From contig CAYGKA010000007.1 in NCBI GenBank assembly GCA_964350445.1, positions 56,954-120,953 of the forward strand: a stretch of 64,000 nucleotides of DNA, read 5' to 3'. Below the pieces are notes generated by a model. That model searched no databases. It was not told the DNA's origin and worked only from the letters and a program-made list of their open reading frames with translations. Of the stretch, positions 1 through 9,914 are shown one piece after another (position 1 is the stretch's first letter; each line of letters starts with the position of its first letter). A program made the position numbers and the translations under genes. The stretch is from Hwanghaeella sp964350445. GTDB taxonomy: Bacteria; Pseudomonadota; Alphaproteobacteria; UBA8366; Aestuariispiraceae.

Positions 1-295
1 GCCATTGATGCCCATAGACCGGCCCTAGATCGCCGTTCTCGTCGGCCCATTCGTTCCAGATCGAGACCCCGTTGTCGTTCAGGTATTTGATATTGGTGTC
101 GCCCTGCAGGAACCACAGCAATTCATGAATGATCGACTTCAGGTGCAGCTTCTTGGTCGTCAGCATCGGGAAACCGTCGGCCAGGTCGAACCGCATTTGA
201 TGGCCGAAAACGCTGACGGTCCCGGTCCCGGTCCGGTCACCCTTTTGGGCGCCGGTTTCGCGCACATGGCGAAGAAGGTCTAGATATTGCCGCAC
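1..295 (-). CDS. thyA: Thymidylate synthase, N-terminal part (truncated by window edge)
   Basis: Reading the minus strand from a GTG at 295 gives about 98 residues that match the start of ThyA: an opening RQYLDLLRHV, then QKGDRTGTGT, the conserved FGHQMRFDL, HELLWFLQGDTN and ending in GPVYGHQW. ThyA converts dUMP to dTMP using methylene-tetrahydrofolate. The family usually opens with M(K/R)QYL, which fits the GTG start; an AGGCGG a few bases upstream can serve as ribosome binding site, and the frame is closed by a stop about 50 bases further upstream. The catalytic Cys lies beyond the window. The frame is open to the edge, so the gene is probably intact. Confidence 0.93.
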   Translation of the reverse strand, partial: MRQYLDLLRHVRETGAQKGDRTGTGTVSVFGHQMRFDLADGFPMLTTKKLHLKSIIHELLWFLQGDTNIKYLNDNGVSIWNEWADENGDLGPVYGHQW

Positions 296-452
296 TTGCG
301 CATCCGCCTGACTGAACTGATTTCTTTTATTTGAGAAGCATCCCGGGCGTCATCAAGCGTCACCCAAACCGGCGACGCAAGCCCACCCTGGAAACAGCTT
401 TGAATTTATCCGATTCGGGGGAACCGCACCGCTGTCGAACGGTAAGCGGGCA

Positions 453-1121
453 TCACCCACGCGGCCTGACGCGATAGGCGCAGCGCCGTGCGCCGGCCAG
501 CAGGTGATCGGTGCGCTCCACCTCCACATGCGGGCCGAGGACCGCGCGAAAGACCGTCAATTCCCCGTCGCATAGGCGGGAACAGGCCTTCGCCGCGACG
601 CAGATGGGGCAATGGTTCTCGATCAACAGAAAGGCACCGTCTTCCGCCGTCTGGACTGACGCCATATATCCTTCCTCTTCCCGCAACGCCGCTAGGGCCT
701 CCAGTTTCCCTGCCACCGATGCTTCCCCATCGACCCGCACCGCATAGGTTCGGATTTGCTGGGCCGTGCGTTCGGCAATCAGGCGCTGGAGCCCCTCCTC
801 CCCGAATGTCGCCTGCATCGCGCCGAGCAGGCCCGCCGTCAATTCCGCATGCGCGTCAGGGAAAAAGCGCCCGGCGGACTCGGTCAGGGACCAGATCTTC
901 GCAGGCCGGCCCACGGGGCGCGGCGATTCCGAATAGTTGACGAACCCTTCTTCCTGAAGAGCATAGAGGTGCTGGCGCACAGCCATTGTCGAAACGCCTT
1001 GTTTCGCTGCAAGATCGGCCGCGTCGCTGGGCCCGTCCAGTTTCAGCATGTCCAGGATCGCCTGCCTTGTGGCGGATTTCGCCGGCTGCCGGGGATTCTT
1101 TTGTTTCTCTGCGGTCGTCAT
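453..1121 (-). CDS. Winged-helix transcriptional regulator with C-terminal cysteine cluster (COG2345/SufR-like)
   Basis: A protein of 222 residues. Residues about 15-80 form an ArsR/DeoR-like winged helix (TRQAILDML, then VSTMAVRQHLYALQEEG and a GRPAKIW wing). The C-terminal part carries Cys171, Cys174, Cys180, Cys184 and Cys214, with the first four in a CPxC-x5-C-x3-C array. Relatives such as SufR bind an iron-sulfur cluster through C-terminal cysteines, so this may be a redox- or metal-responsive repressor; that is inference. A strong purine-rich ribosome binding site precedes the ATG. It lies 14 bases downstream of the MFS gene on the same strand and probably forms an operon with it. It is the obvious candidate to bind the TTTCGAAA palindromes in the divergent promoter. 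Confidence 0.85.
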   Translation of the reverse strand: MTTAEKQKNPRQPAKSATRQAILDMLKLDGPSDAADLAAKQGVSTMAVRQHLYALQEEGFVNYSESPRPVGRPAKIWSLTESAGRFFPDAHAELTAGLLGAMQATFGEEGLQRLIAERTAQQIRTYAVRVDGEASVAGKLEALAALREEEGYMASVQTAEDGAFLLIENHCPICVAAKACSRLCDGELTVFRAVLGPHVEVERTDHLLAGARRCAYRVRPRG

Positions 1122-1135
1122 TGTCCCTCTTCCCC

Positions 1136-2650
1136 TCAGCTTTTCTCTGCCGTCGCGGGCTCGATCGCCGCCTCACCGATCGGCCCGGCAACCCGGAAGG
1201 CAGCCACCGCGCCGACGATTACGATCGGCAGGAATGCCGCGAATACCCAAAAACTGACACTTTCCAGAACATCACGCGGCGCCGCCTCCGAAAATCCCAG
1301 CCCGTTGGCAATGAAACCCACCGTAGAAGCGCCCAGCGCGTATCCGATCATTTGCGTCGTCGGGATCGCGGAGGAGGCCCGCGCCCGATCCCCGCCTTCC
1401 GCGCCGCCCACGATGCGCTGCGTGACGTAACCGAAAGACACGCCGAAGCCCGTCCCGACACAGACAAGGAATGGCGTCAGGGCCCAGACCGGGCCATGCG
1501 GCATGACAATCGCCAAACCGGCGACACCGATCAACATCAGGACCCCGGCCATCCGAATGAACCAGGGATGCCAAAACACCGAGGCGCCGGAGAACGCGAC
1601 CGCCGCCAAGGTCCAGCCCACGGATTCGACGGCGACCAGGACACCGCCGGTAATCGGCCGCGCATCGTGCAGAAGCTGGGTCAGCAAGGGGCCGTAGACC
1701 ATGAATGTGACCGTGCCCAGGAAGCATAACCCGATCATCGCAAGCCCCCAGAAAGTGGCCTTTGAGGGGTCGTAGGCGGACCGCGGATAAAGCCGGCTTT
1801 CGCCGGCTTGGGAATCGCGGCGGAAGAAGGCCCCCAACAATATCAGCCCGGCCACAAACAGGACGCCCGACTGCCAGGTGAACCCGATGACCCCTGCCGA
1901 GGCGACCGCCATGATCGCAGCCGAGAGCAGCACAAGCCGAACCTTTGGAAAGACATCGCCATGGGAGGCCAGATCGCCGCTCTTTCCCTTCAGCATCCAA
2001 CCGACCGCGGCCAGATAGAGTGCCGCCTGCGCGGCATAGGCCCAAAAGCCGGTGCGCCACAGGCCGAACTCGGCGAAACCGCCGCCGACCGCCGGGCCAC
2101 AGAAAGCAGACGCCCCCCAGATCGCCGAAACCAGCGCGATGAGGCGGGGCATGATCTTGGCCGGAAACAACTCGACGATCGCAACATGCGTGAGCGCGAC
2201 CAGCGCGCCGCCGCCCGCCCCTTTGATCAGCCGGCCGGCCAGCAGAACCGTCATATCCGGCGCGAGCGCACAGACCGCGCAACCGATTCCGAAGGCGGCG
2301 GCGGAAACCATGATGGCCCGGCGCAGCCCGAAACGAACGGCGAGCAGACCGGCCGCCGCCCCCGCGACGATCGATCCGACCTGGTAGAGCACCGACGTCC
2401 AGCTGAGGAACGCCAACCCGCCGATATCGAGGACCGCTGACGGAATCAGCGTGGAAACAAGGCTGGCATTGGAAGCGTGCAGCCAAACGCCGAAGCCCAG
2501 CACGATGAAACGGTGGAGCACGCCCGCGCGCCACAGGTCGGCCCAGCTGGACTCACCCGTCAACTGTGATGTGGCGCTGTCTGTCACGTCGGGGCTCTCA
2601 TTGATGTGGTATTCTGCCGGTCGGCCTTTCGGCGATATTTCTATAGACAA
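1136..2650 (-). CDS. MFS transporter
   Basis: About 500 residues with 12 or more hydrophobic segments, an MFS-type loop after the second helix (VRFGLRRAIMV) and a GRLIKGAGGGALVAL segment typical of drug:H+ antiporter-like permeases. It is an inner-membrane secondary transporter; the substrate cannot be told from sequence. The longest frame starts at a TTG at 2650 with no clear ribosome binding site. A GTG at 2587 with GAGAG seven bases upstream is an equally credible start and still precedes the first membrane helix. It is divergent from the Rieske gene and co-oriented with the Cys-rich regulator, suggesting export or uptake of the compound handled by the divergent oxidoreductases. Confidence 0.85.
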   Translation of the reverse strand: MSIEISPKGRPAEYHINESPDVTDSATSQLTGESSWADLWRAGVLHRFIVLGFGVWLHASNASLVSTLIPSAVLDIGGLAFLSWTSVLYQVGSIVAGAAAGLLAVRFGLRRAIMVSAAAFGIGCAVCALAPDMTVLLAGRLIKGAGGGALVALTHVAIVELFPAKIMPRLIALVSAIWGASAFCGPAVGGGFAEFGLWRTGFWAYAAQAALYLAAVGWMLKGKSGDLASHGDVFPKVRLVLLSAAIMAVASAGVIGFTWQSGVLFVAGLILLGAFFRRDSQAGESRLYPRSAYDPSKATFWGLAMIGLCFLGTVTFMVYGPLLTQLLHDARPITGGVLVAVESVGWTLAAVAFSGASVFWHPWFIRMAGVLMLIGVAGLAIVMPHGPVWALTPFLVCVGTGFGVSFGYVTQRIVGGAEGGDRARASSAIPTTQMIGYALGASTVGFIANGLGFSEAAPRDVLESVSFWVFAAFLPIVIVGAVAAFRVAGPIGEAAIEPATAEKS

Positions 2651-2672
2651 AAATTTAGAAAGGCCATATCTA

Positions 2673-2700
2673 TTTTCGAAAGAAAATCCTTTCGAAAGGA
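2673..2700. promoter_or_regulatory. Tandem TTTCGAAA palindromes, candidate operator in divergent promoter
   Basis: Two copies of the palindromic octamer TTTCGAAA lie at 2674-2681 and 2690-2697. The second is the core of a perfect 14-base palindrome, TCCTTTCGAAAGGA (2687-2700). The two centres are 16 bases apart. The second palindrome overlaps the AAAGGA ribosome binding site of the Rieske gene, so a bound repressor could block both directions. That the neighbouring HTH regulator is the ligand is inference. Confidence 0.55.
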
Positions 2701-2706
2701 AACGTC

Positions 2707-4341
2707 ATGTCGTCCGGCAATTGGGTCCGCGTTACTGATCTGGATTCGCTGATCGCGAAAGGCCGGAAAGTCGTAAAGGCGGACGGGAAGCAGATCGCCC
2801 TTTTTCATGTTCCTGGAAGGGACCTTGAAAACGGCGCTATCCAGGCCTGCAATAACCGTTGTCCGCATGAAGGATATCCGTTGGTCGAAGGTGCCCTGTC
2901 CGGCGGAACGGATGGCCATGCCTGCAAACTGACCTGCAATTGGCACAATTGGAAATTCGATCTGCATACAGGTGAGACGGAGGTCGGCGGCGACAAGCTG
3001 CGGCGATATCCGGTGCGGGTGGATGGCAGCGACGTGTTGGTGGAGATCACCGACCCGCCGGCCGAAGAGCTGATCCAATCCGCGCTCGACAATATTGCCG
3101 ACGCCATGCCCCGGCATGAATACGACCGTATCGCGCGGGAAGTGGCGCGCCTGATAAAAGCCGGCGGCCATCCGGACCTCGCCATCCTGAAAGCGGCGCA
3201 GCACAGCTTCGACCGGTTCGAATACGGCTACACACATGCCTTCGCCGCGGCCGCGGATTGGCTGAAACTCGGCGACGACCTAGCCGCCAACGAGGCGGAG
3301 AAACTGGCCAGCCATGTCGAGGTCATCGGCCATATGTCCTGGGACACGCTCCGCGAGCGCCAATATCCTTTCGCCACGGAAAGCCGCCCCTATGACGAGG
3401 ACGCCTTCGTCCAGGCCATTGAGGATGAAGACGAACAGACCGCCGTCGCCATGATCAACGGCGCGCTCGCGGAAGGGTTGGGAATGCCCGCCCTGCGCAA
3501 GGGTCTGCTGCGGGCGGCATTGAACCACTACCAGCTTTTCGGCCACGCCCCGATCTATGTCTACAAGACCGACGAACTCGCCGAACGCCTGGGCCCGGAC
3601 TCCCTCAAGCCCCTTTTGCTCTGCCTCGTCCGCGGGTTGATCTATGCCAGCCGCGAGGATTTGATTCCGGAGTTCAAATCCTACCGGCCCGCGCTTCAGG
3701 CTTGGCCTCATTCGCCGAAGGAGGACAGCGGGGATGCGCCGCCGCGTCCGGCAAAGGACTATACCCGTCTGCCCGTCGCCAAAGTACTGGACCTGATACT
3801 GAAAAGCGCCAAAAGCGGCCCTGCCCTGTATCAGGTTTTGCTGGAAGCGGCTGTGCTGCAACTGCTGACCTTCCGGGTCGACATGGACAGGCGAACGGAC
3901 AATTCCGTCTCCGAGAATGTCAATTGGCTCGACTTCACCCATGCGCTGACCTTCGCCAATGCGGGTCGCTGGGCGGCGGAGCAATATCCGGAACTCTGGC
4001 CGGAAGTCCTGTTGCAGATCGGCTGTTTCCTGGGCCGGAACGCGGGTTACCTGGACGACACTGTCGATCCCGCGGAATGGCGGGTGGACCAGGACCCCAT
4101 CGCCTATCTGAACGGCGCGTTGCACGGCATGCTGGATCACAGTTTCCCGGAATACATCGTCGCCTGTCACTATGTTAAGCTGGCGACGGCGATGCGGGCG
4201 GAGATCGAAAACGCGCCCGACGCGCCGTTCGTGCCGCTGATGACCGCGTCCCTCAATCGGCTGATCGCCCATCCCATCAAAAGAAAACAGGTTCTGCGCA
4301 CGGCGAATCAATCGCTCGATTTCGTCGCCCGCGAAGGATGA
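2707..4341 (+). CDS. Rieske [2Fe-2S] protein with long C-terminal helical domain
   Basis: A protein of 544 residues. The first about 120 residues are a Rieske ferredoxin fold with all four ligands: Cys52/His54 (CPH) and Cys77/His80 (CNWH). The remaining roughly 420 residues are helix-rich, with several well-placed histidines (in YGYTHAF, LFGHAPIY, DFTHALTFAN, ALHGMLDHSF), and I do not recognise a named family. It lacks the alpha-subunit mononuclear-iron motif of ring-hydroxylating oxygenases, so calling it a ring dioxygenase would be wrong. The helical part could bind a metal or a substrate; this is inference. It heads a two-gene unit with the nitronate monooxygenase 16 bases downstream. The ATG at 2707 has AAAGGA six bases upstream. 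Confidence 0.8.
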   Translation: MSSGNWVRVTDLDSLIAKGRKVVKADGKQIALFHVPGRDLENGAIQACNNRCPHEGYPLVEGALSGGTDGHACKLTCNWHNWKFDLHTGETEVGGDKLRRYPVRVDGSDVLVEITDPPAEELIQSALDNIADAMPRHEYDRIAREVARLIKAGGHPDLAILKAAQHSFDRFEYGYTHAFAAAADWLKLGDDLAANEAEKLASHVEVIGHMSWDTLRERQYPFATESRPYDEDAFVQAIEDEDEQTAVAMINGALAEGLGMPALRKGLLRAALNHYQLFGHAPIYVYKTDELAERLGPDSLKPLLLCLVRGLIYASREDLIPEFKSYRPALQAWPHSPKEDSGDAPPRPAKDYTRLPVAKVLDLILKSAKSGPALYQVLLEAAVLQLLTFRVDMDRRTDNSVSENVNWLDFTHALTFANAGRWAAEQYPELWPEVLLQIGCFLGRNAGYLDDTVDPAEWRVDQDPIAYLNGALHGMLDHSFPEYIVACHYVKLATAMRAEIENAPDAPFVPLMTASLNRLIAHPIKRKQVLRTANQSLDFVAREG

Positions 4342-4357
4342 CAAAAGGAATATGGAC

Positions 4358-5440
4358 ATGAGATCCCGTCTCACGGAACTGCTGGATATCGACGTCCCCA
4401 TCATCCAGGCGCCGATGGCCGGTGTGTCGACGCCGGAACTGGCGGTCGCGGTCGCCAATGCGGGGGGCCTGGGGTCGCTGGCGGTGGGTACGATGACAGC
4501 GGCGCAGGCCGAAAGCGCACTCGCCAAGCTGAAGACCCTGACCAACCGGCCGATCAACGTGAACGTCTTCACGCATGAAACGCCGAAGCGTGATGCCGCG
4601 CTCGAGGCCGCCTGGCTCGACACGCTACGCCCTTATTTCACAGAGTTCGGCGCGGACCCCCCCGCTTCTCTTTCGGAGATATACACCTCCTTCAACGACG
4701 ACCCGGACATGCTGGACCTGCTGGTGCGCCAACGTCCGGCGGCAGTCAGCTTCCATTTCGGCCTGCCGACCCCGGACGCCATGGACGCCCTGAAGGGTGC
4801 CGGAATCCTAACGTTTTGCTCCGCCACCACGGTCGAGGAAGCGCTTCAGATCGAAGCGGCCGGCATCGATATCGTCGTCGCCCAGGGTTACGAGGCGGGC
4901 GGCCATCGCGGGACCTTCTCGGCCGATCATGATGCCGCCATCGGTACTTTCGCGCTTGTCCCGCAAGTCCGTGCCGCCGTCGGCATCCCCGTCGTCGCGG
5001 CGGGCGGAATCGGCACCGGGGCCGGAATCGCGGCGGCCTTCGCACTCGGCGCGGACGGCGTGCAGATCGGCACCGCCTTCATAAGCAGCCCCGAATCCGC
5101 CGCCGGCCAGTCGCATCACGACCTGCTTGTCGGAAAGCCGGGCCGGGCAACGGAAATCACCGGCATCCTCTCGGGCCGCCCGGCGCGCGGCATCGTCAAC
5201 CGATTGATGGCCGACATGCGCGGCCGGGAATCGGAAGCCCCCGCCTATCCCGTCGCCTATGATGCCGGCAAGGCACTGGCCGGCGCGGCGAAGGCCAAGG
5301 GCGACAACAATTTCGCCGCTCTGTGGGGCGGCCAGACGGCGCCGCTGAACCGGCAGATCCCGGCGGCGGAACTAGTCGCGGCGCTCGTGAAGGAAGCGGC
5401 TGAGGCGCTGGGTATAGCGATGGACCGGCTCAAACCATAG
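4358..5440 (+). CDS. Nitronate monooxygenase (2-nitropropane dioxygenase family)
   Basis: A protein of about 360 residues with a TIM-barrel FMN enzyme signature: PIIQAPMAG near the N-terminus, then the hallmark GYEAGGHRG and later VVAAGGIGTG and GADGVQIGTAF, which hold the FMN phosphate. Family members oxidise alkyl nitronates such as propionate-3-nitronate with O2, protecting against nitro toxins; many relatives have unknown substrates. Two in-frame ATGs occur at 4352 and 4358. AAAGGA lies two bases before the first but eight before the second, so 4358 is preferred. It sits immediately after the Rieske gene and is probably co-transcribed. Together with the divergent MFS gene this suggests a small oxidation or detoxification module. 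Confidence 0.9.
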   Translation: MRSRLTELLDIDVPIIQAPMAGVSTPELAVAVANAGGLGSLAVGTMTAAQAESALAKLKTLTNRPINVNVFTHETPKRDAALEAAWLDTLRPYFTEFGADPPASLSEIYTSFNDDPDMLDLLVRQRPAAVSFHFGLPTPDAMDALKGAGILTFCSATTVEEALQIEAAGIDIVVAQGYEAGGHRGTFSADHDAAIGTFALVPQVRAAVGIPVVAAGGIGTGAGIAAAFALGADGVQIGTAFISSPESAAGQSHHDLLVGKPGRATEITGILSGRPARGIVNRLMADMRGRESEAPAYPVAYDAGKALAGAAKAKGDNNFAALWGGQTAPLNRQIPAAELVAALVKEAAEALGIAMDRLKP

Positions 5441-5476
5441 TTCCGCGGTCTCGGTTGAGGTCTTGATCAAAACCCC

Positions 5477-5505
5477 TTTCAGAACCGCTTTCCAATCCCT
5501 ATATT
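5477..5505 (+). promoter_or_regulatory. Candidate sigma-70 promoter of ssrA
   Basis: TTTCAG (5477-5482) and TATATT (5500-5505) are separated by 17 bases and place a start site near 5512, where the acceptor part of the tmRNA begins. The -10 is good and the -35 is poor. Confidence 0.4.
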
Positions 5506-5511
5506 AACCGT

Positions 5512-5840
5512 GCCGGCTTCGGCCGGTTATGACGCTAAAGGGTGGCATGGAATAAGCGCAGCGGACCCGGGGGCGGTACCCGGCGCCTCCACCATGAGAA
5601 CCAAGCAAACCTGATATTTCAGAGGGTTACGCAGGGTTCTGATGATGGGGGCGAAATAGGATCGACGCGTGTGGTAAAGATGCTTTCTGCGTTCGGTATG
5701 GTATCCGCCGTTATCGGGCCACGGCTATAAATGCCAATGATAACGGAGAGATGGTTGCCGTCGCCGCGTAATGCGGTCAAAGCGACACTTCGGAATTCCT
5801 AGCCGGTTCATCGCCGTCTAGGTGGGGTATGGGGGACCTA
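5512..5840 (+). ncRNA. ssrA: tmRNA, permuted two-piece form
   Basis: The gene is circularly permuted as in other alphaproteobacteria. The acceptor piece comes first (about 5512-5594): it opens with a CCGGC-UUCG-GCCGG hairpin, contains a T-arm-like GGACCCGGGGGCGG stretch and ends in an encoded CCA at 5592-5594. An excised spacer follows. The coding piece begins at 5647 with GGGGGCG, which pairs over seven bases with CGCCUCC just before the acceptor ACCA. The tag frame runs 5733-5771 and reads ANDNGEMVAVAA then TAA, the ANDN...AA type typical of the group. tmRNA with SmpB rescues stalled ribosomes. Exact mature ends are approximate. The sspB gene for the tag-recognising protease adaptor lies just downstream. 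Confidence 0.93.
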
Positions 5841-5864
5841 GCAACAGAACCCCCCACTTTATTC
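5822..5864 (+). terminator. Probable terminator after ssrA
   Basis: GTGGGG (5822-5827), or alternatively GGGGG at 5831-5835, can pair with the CCCCCAC at 5851-5857, followed by TTTATT. It stands between ssrA and sspB. Confidence 0.5.
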
Positions 5865-6096
5865 TCCCGCGCACTTCTTGAACCATCGCAGGCAGCGCCT
5901 GCCGTCATACGGTCATGCGAAAGCGGCGCGGCCAATTTCACGTTTATCGCAATTTGCAAACAATTGGGTCTTTTCACCCGGCACCGGGACTGCAATTCTA
6001 TAGCGGTCAACGTGATGCGTCCGCCTGGGCCTTTAGCCCCTTCGCATCGCGCCTTTTTGATTCATGTGCGTCGATACAGTTGTGGTGGGGAACAGA

Positions 6097-6627
6097 ATGT
6101 CCGAGGACCGGATTGGCTATAATGCGATGGTTGAGGAAGCGATGCGCAGCGTCGTTCGCAAAGCCATCGAATTGGCCGCATCCGAAGGCCTTCCGGGCGA
6201 ACACCATTTCTATATCACCTTCCGCACCGACCACCCGGACGCGAAGCTGCCCGACCATCTGCACAAACGCTATCCGCGCGAAATGACCATTGTTCTGCAG
6301 CATCAATTCTGGAACCTGACGATCGACGACGAGAAACTCGAAGTCGACTTGAGCTTCAATCAGAAACTTGAACGTCTGCGCGTGCCGATGGACGCCTTGA
6401 TTACCTTCGCCGATCCATCGGTCAATTTCGGTCTGCAGTTCCATCCTTCCACGCCGGAAGGAGAGGCGGAAGACGACATCCTGGAAATCGGCGATGACGA
6501 AACCGCCGACGAGGCCGGCGACATCGCCGGCGCCGCCGCGGACAACGCGGCCGAACCAAGCGATTCCGAAGGCGAAAACCGCGACGCCGACAACGTGGTC
6601 ACCCTGGACGCCTTCCGCAAAAAATAA
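6097..6627 (+). CDS. sspB: SspB-type ClpXP adaptor protein
   Basis: A protein of 176 residues matching the alphaproteobacterial SspB group: N-terminal YNAMVEEAMRSVVRKAIELAA, then HHFYITFRT, LPDHLHKRYPREMTIVLQHQFWNL, and the FNQKLERLRVPMDALITFADPSVNFGL core that forms the peptide-binding groove, split here to describe it by parts. A long acidic, Ala-rich linker follows, ending in a short basic tail (TLDAFRKK) like the ClpX-docking tail of SspB. SspB delivers ssrA-tagged proteins to ClpXP. The frame is open to an ATG at 6064, but the ATG at 6097 has GTGGGGAAC upstream and starts the conserved region, so it is chosen. It lies next to ssrA, an apt functional pairing. Confidence 0.92.
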   Translation: MSEDRIGYNAMVEEAMRSVVRKAIELAASEGLPGEHHFYITFRTDHPDAKLPDHLHKRYPREMTIVLQHQFWNLTIDDEKLEVDLSFNQKLERLRVPMDALITFADPSVNFGLQFHPSTPEGEAEDDILEIGDDETADEAGDIAGAAADNAAEPSDSEGENRDADNVVTLDAFRKK

Positions 6628-6811
6628 CCGGTCCTTCACGCCGCCACCGCCGCTTTTCCGTTCCGCGTCATTCGGCCGGTGCGGACCTTTCGCTTGGGCT
6701 GCCGACATATACGATGGTAATAGATGAGGAGACGGGTCCGTGTTGCTTTCGCCAGCGCGGGTTACCACAAGAATCTGGATAATCAGCCGCGACAGGCGAA
6801 GGGGAAGAACG

Positions 6812-8428
<1,617 letters not shown>

Positions 8429-8442
8429 TCCGCGGGCGCCGC

Positions 8443-9297
8443 ATGCGAACGTCGCCGCTTCATCCTGATTTCGGCGTTGAGGTTCACGATCTGGACCTCA
8501 ACGCCGTCACGTCCGAAAACGGATACGCGGACTTGCGGCGCCTGTTCGATATCCATTCGCTGTTGCTGTTCCGGAATCAGCCCTTGTCGACGGAAGCGCA
8601 TCTGCGCCTGGCGCGGTTGTTCGGGCCGATCGAGAACCGGACGGACGATCCGGTAGAGAGACTGTCACCCGTGTCCAACGCGAAAGACAGCGGCGGCGTC
8701 ACCGCGGCCGACGACCTCCACACCTTGAATCTGATCGCCAATCAGCTTTGGCATACAGACAGCACTTTCCTGCCTGTCCCGGCGCTCGCCAACCTGCTGC
8801 AAGCCCGGGTCATCAGCAGTTCGGGCGGCGAGACCGAGTTCGTCTCAACCCGAGCCGGCTTCAAACGCCTGCCGGAACAGGTCCGCGAAACATTGCGCCG
8901 CACCTCCTTCCGTCACGACTACAAGCATTCCCGCGGGGCGATTGCCGAAGACCTGACCCGCATGGCCATCATCTCGAAATGGCCGGAACAGCGATGGCGG
9001 GCGATTTGGCCGAATCCCGTGACCGGCGAGGAAGCGCTCTATATCGCCTCACACGTTTTTGCGGTCGACGGCATGGACCGGGCCATGGCGAAAGCCTGGG
9101 TCAAGGAACTGACGGAGGCGATGACGCCACCGGAAGCGATCTACACCCATGACTGGGAACCGGGCGACATGATCATCTGGGACGAACGCGCCACCATGCA
9201 TCGTGGCCGGCCTTGGCCTTATGACGAGGAACGAACACTCGTCAGCGTCTGCGTCACCGCGCGGGATATCGATGGCCTCTCGGCAATCAGGCTTTAG
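8443..9297 (+). CDS. TauD/TfdA-family Fe(II)/2-oxoglutarate dioxygenase
   Basis: A protein of 284 residues with the 2-His-1-carboxylate site: His104 and Asp106 in WHTDSTF, His253 in ATMHRGRPW, and Arg264 placed to bind 2-oxoglutarate. These enzymes couple decarboxylation of 2-oxoglutarate to hydroxylation of small substrates such as taurine, 2,4-D or other acids. The substrate here cannot be assigned. The start was set at the ATG at 8443, just after the fumarase stop, because the longer frame runs through the fumarase gene. The close spacing suggests translation from the same transcript as fumarase. Confidence 0.88.
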   Translation: MRTSPLHPDFGVEVHDLDLNAVTSENGYADLRRLFDIHSLLLFRNQPLSTEAHLRLARLFGPIENRTDDPVERLSPVSNAKDSGGVTAADDLHTLNLIANQLWHTDSTFLPVPALANLLQARVISSSGGETEFVSTRAGFKRLPEQVRETLRRTSFRHDYKHSRGAIAEDLTRMAIISKWPEQRWRAIWPNPVTGEEALYIASHVFAVDGMDRAMAKAWVKELTEAMTPPEAIYTHDWEPGDMIIWDERATMHRGRPWPYDEERTLVSVCVTARDIDGLSAIRL

Positions 9298-9417
9298 CCG
9301 CTCCGCACTCACCGCCTCCAAAAAAATTGTTGCACCGCAATATAATTGATGATTTATTCATGAAACCATGTGGTTATGAATGCTGCGATGCATTTTATCA
9401 GCAAGCGGAGTTAGATT

Positions 9418-9654
9418 GTGCCGAGAGACAACATTGCCCACGATTTGACGCCAAACCCGGTCATGAACGAAAAGGCAGCGAACGCTTTGGATAAGGAAAT
9501 TGCTTTTCGCACGTCCCTCGCCGCCCTCCGGTCGGCGGCGGAATTGTTGCGCGACTTCCCGAAGATCAGCGACGAGGACCGCGCCCGCTTCGTGAACATC
9601 CTGCTGATGGAAGAACAGCGTCTGGAACGGATGATACCGGAACTGTCCGCCTAA
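9418..9654 (+). CDS. Small helical protein of unknown function (78 residues)
   Basis: It starts at a GTG with GGAG eight bases upstream. The sequence is helical and charged. Residues about 30-78 (FRTSLAALRSAAELLRDF, a short loop, then DRARFVNILLMEEQRLERMI) resemble the two-helix dimerisation hairpin of histidine kinases, but no phospho-acceptor histidine is present. I do not recognise the family. A strong terminator follows directly, so it is probably monocistronic. The last 29 or so codons recur in a degenerate copy at 10715-10801. Confidence 0.65.
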   Translation: MPRDNIAHDLTPNPVMNEKAANALDKEIAFRTSLAALRSAAELLRDFPKISDEDRARFVNILLMEEQRLERMIPELSA

Positions 9655-9688
9655 CGGCCCGGCAGCCCACCGGGTTTCCGAGCACAAG

Positions 9689-9718
9689 GCCCCCAAGCTG
9701 TAGGCGCGGGGGCTTTTT
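9689..9718 (+). terminator. Rho-independent terminator after the 78-residue gene
   Basis: GCCCCC (9689-9694) pairs with GGGGGC (9708-9713) and is followed by five Ts. Confidence 0.8.
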
Positions 9719-9914
9719 CATGTTCCGGCCGGAACGATCTGGCACCATCTCCGATTTCGAGGAAACGTCCCCCCGTTTTCACCCATCTCCGGGCCTGAAC
9801 CGATTGACTTCTTCCCACACCCAAATAACCTAACCCACTCAACCATTTCGGGTGCCCGCGCGCTGGACCAACCCGCCTGAAATACAGTCTCCTCATCCTT
9901 GTTGGAGTAGTGCA

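Noticed and set aside
2707..4341. Ring-hydroxylating dioxygenase alpha subunit
   Set aside because: The Rieske part fits, but the catalytic domain with its D/E-x2-H-x4-H iron site is not seen and the C-terminal part is unlike it.
5542..5730. Open frame within the tmRNA gene
   Set aside because: The region is structured RNA; the frame overlaps the acceptor piece and spacer.
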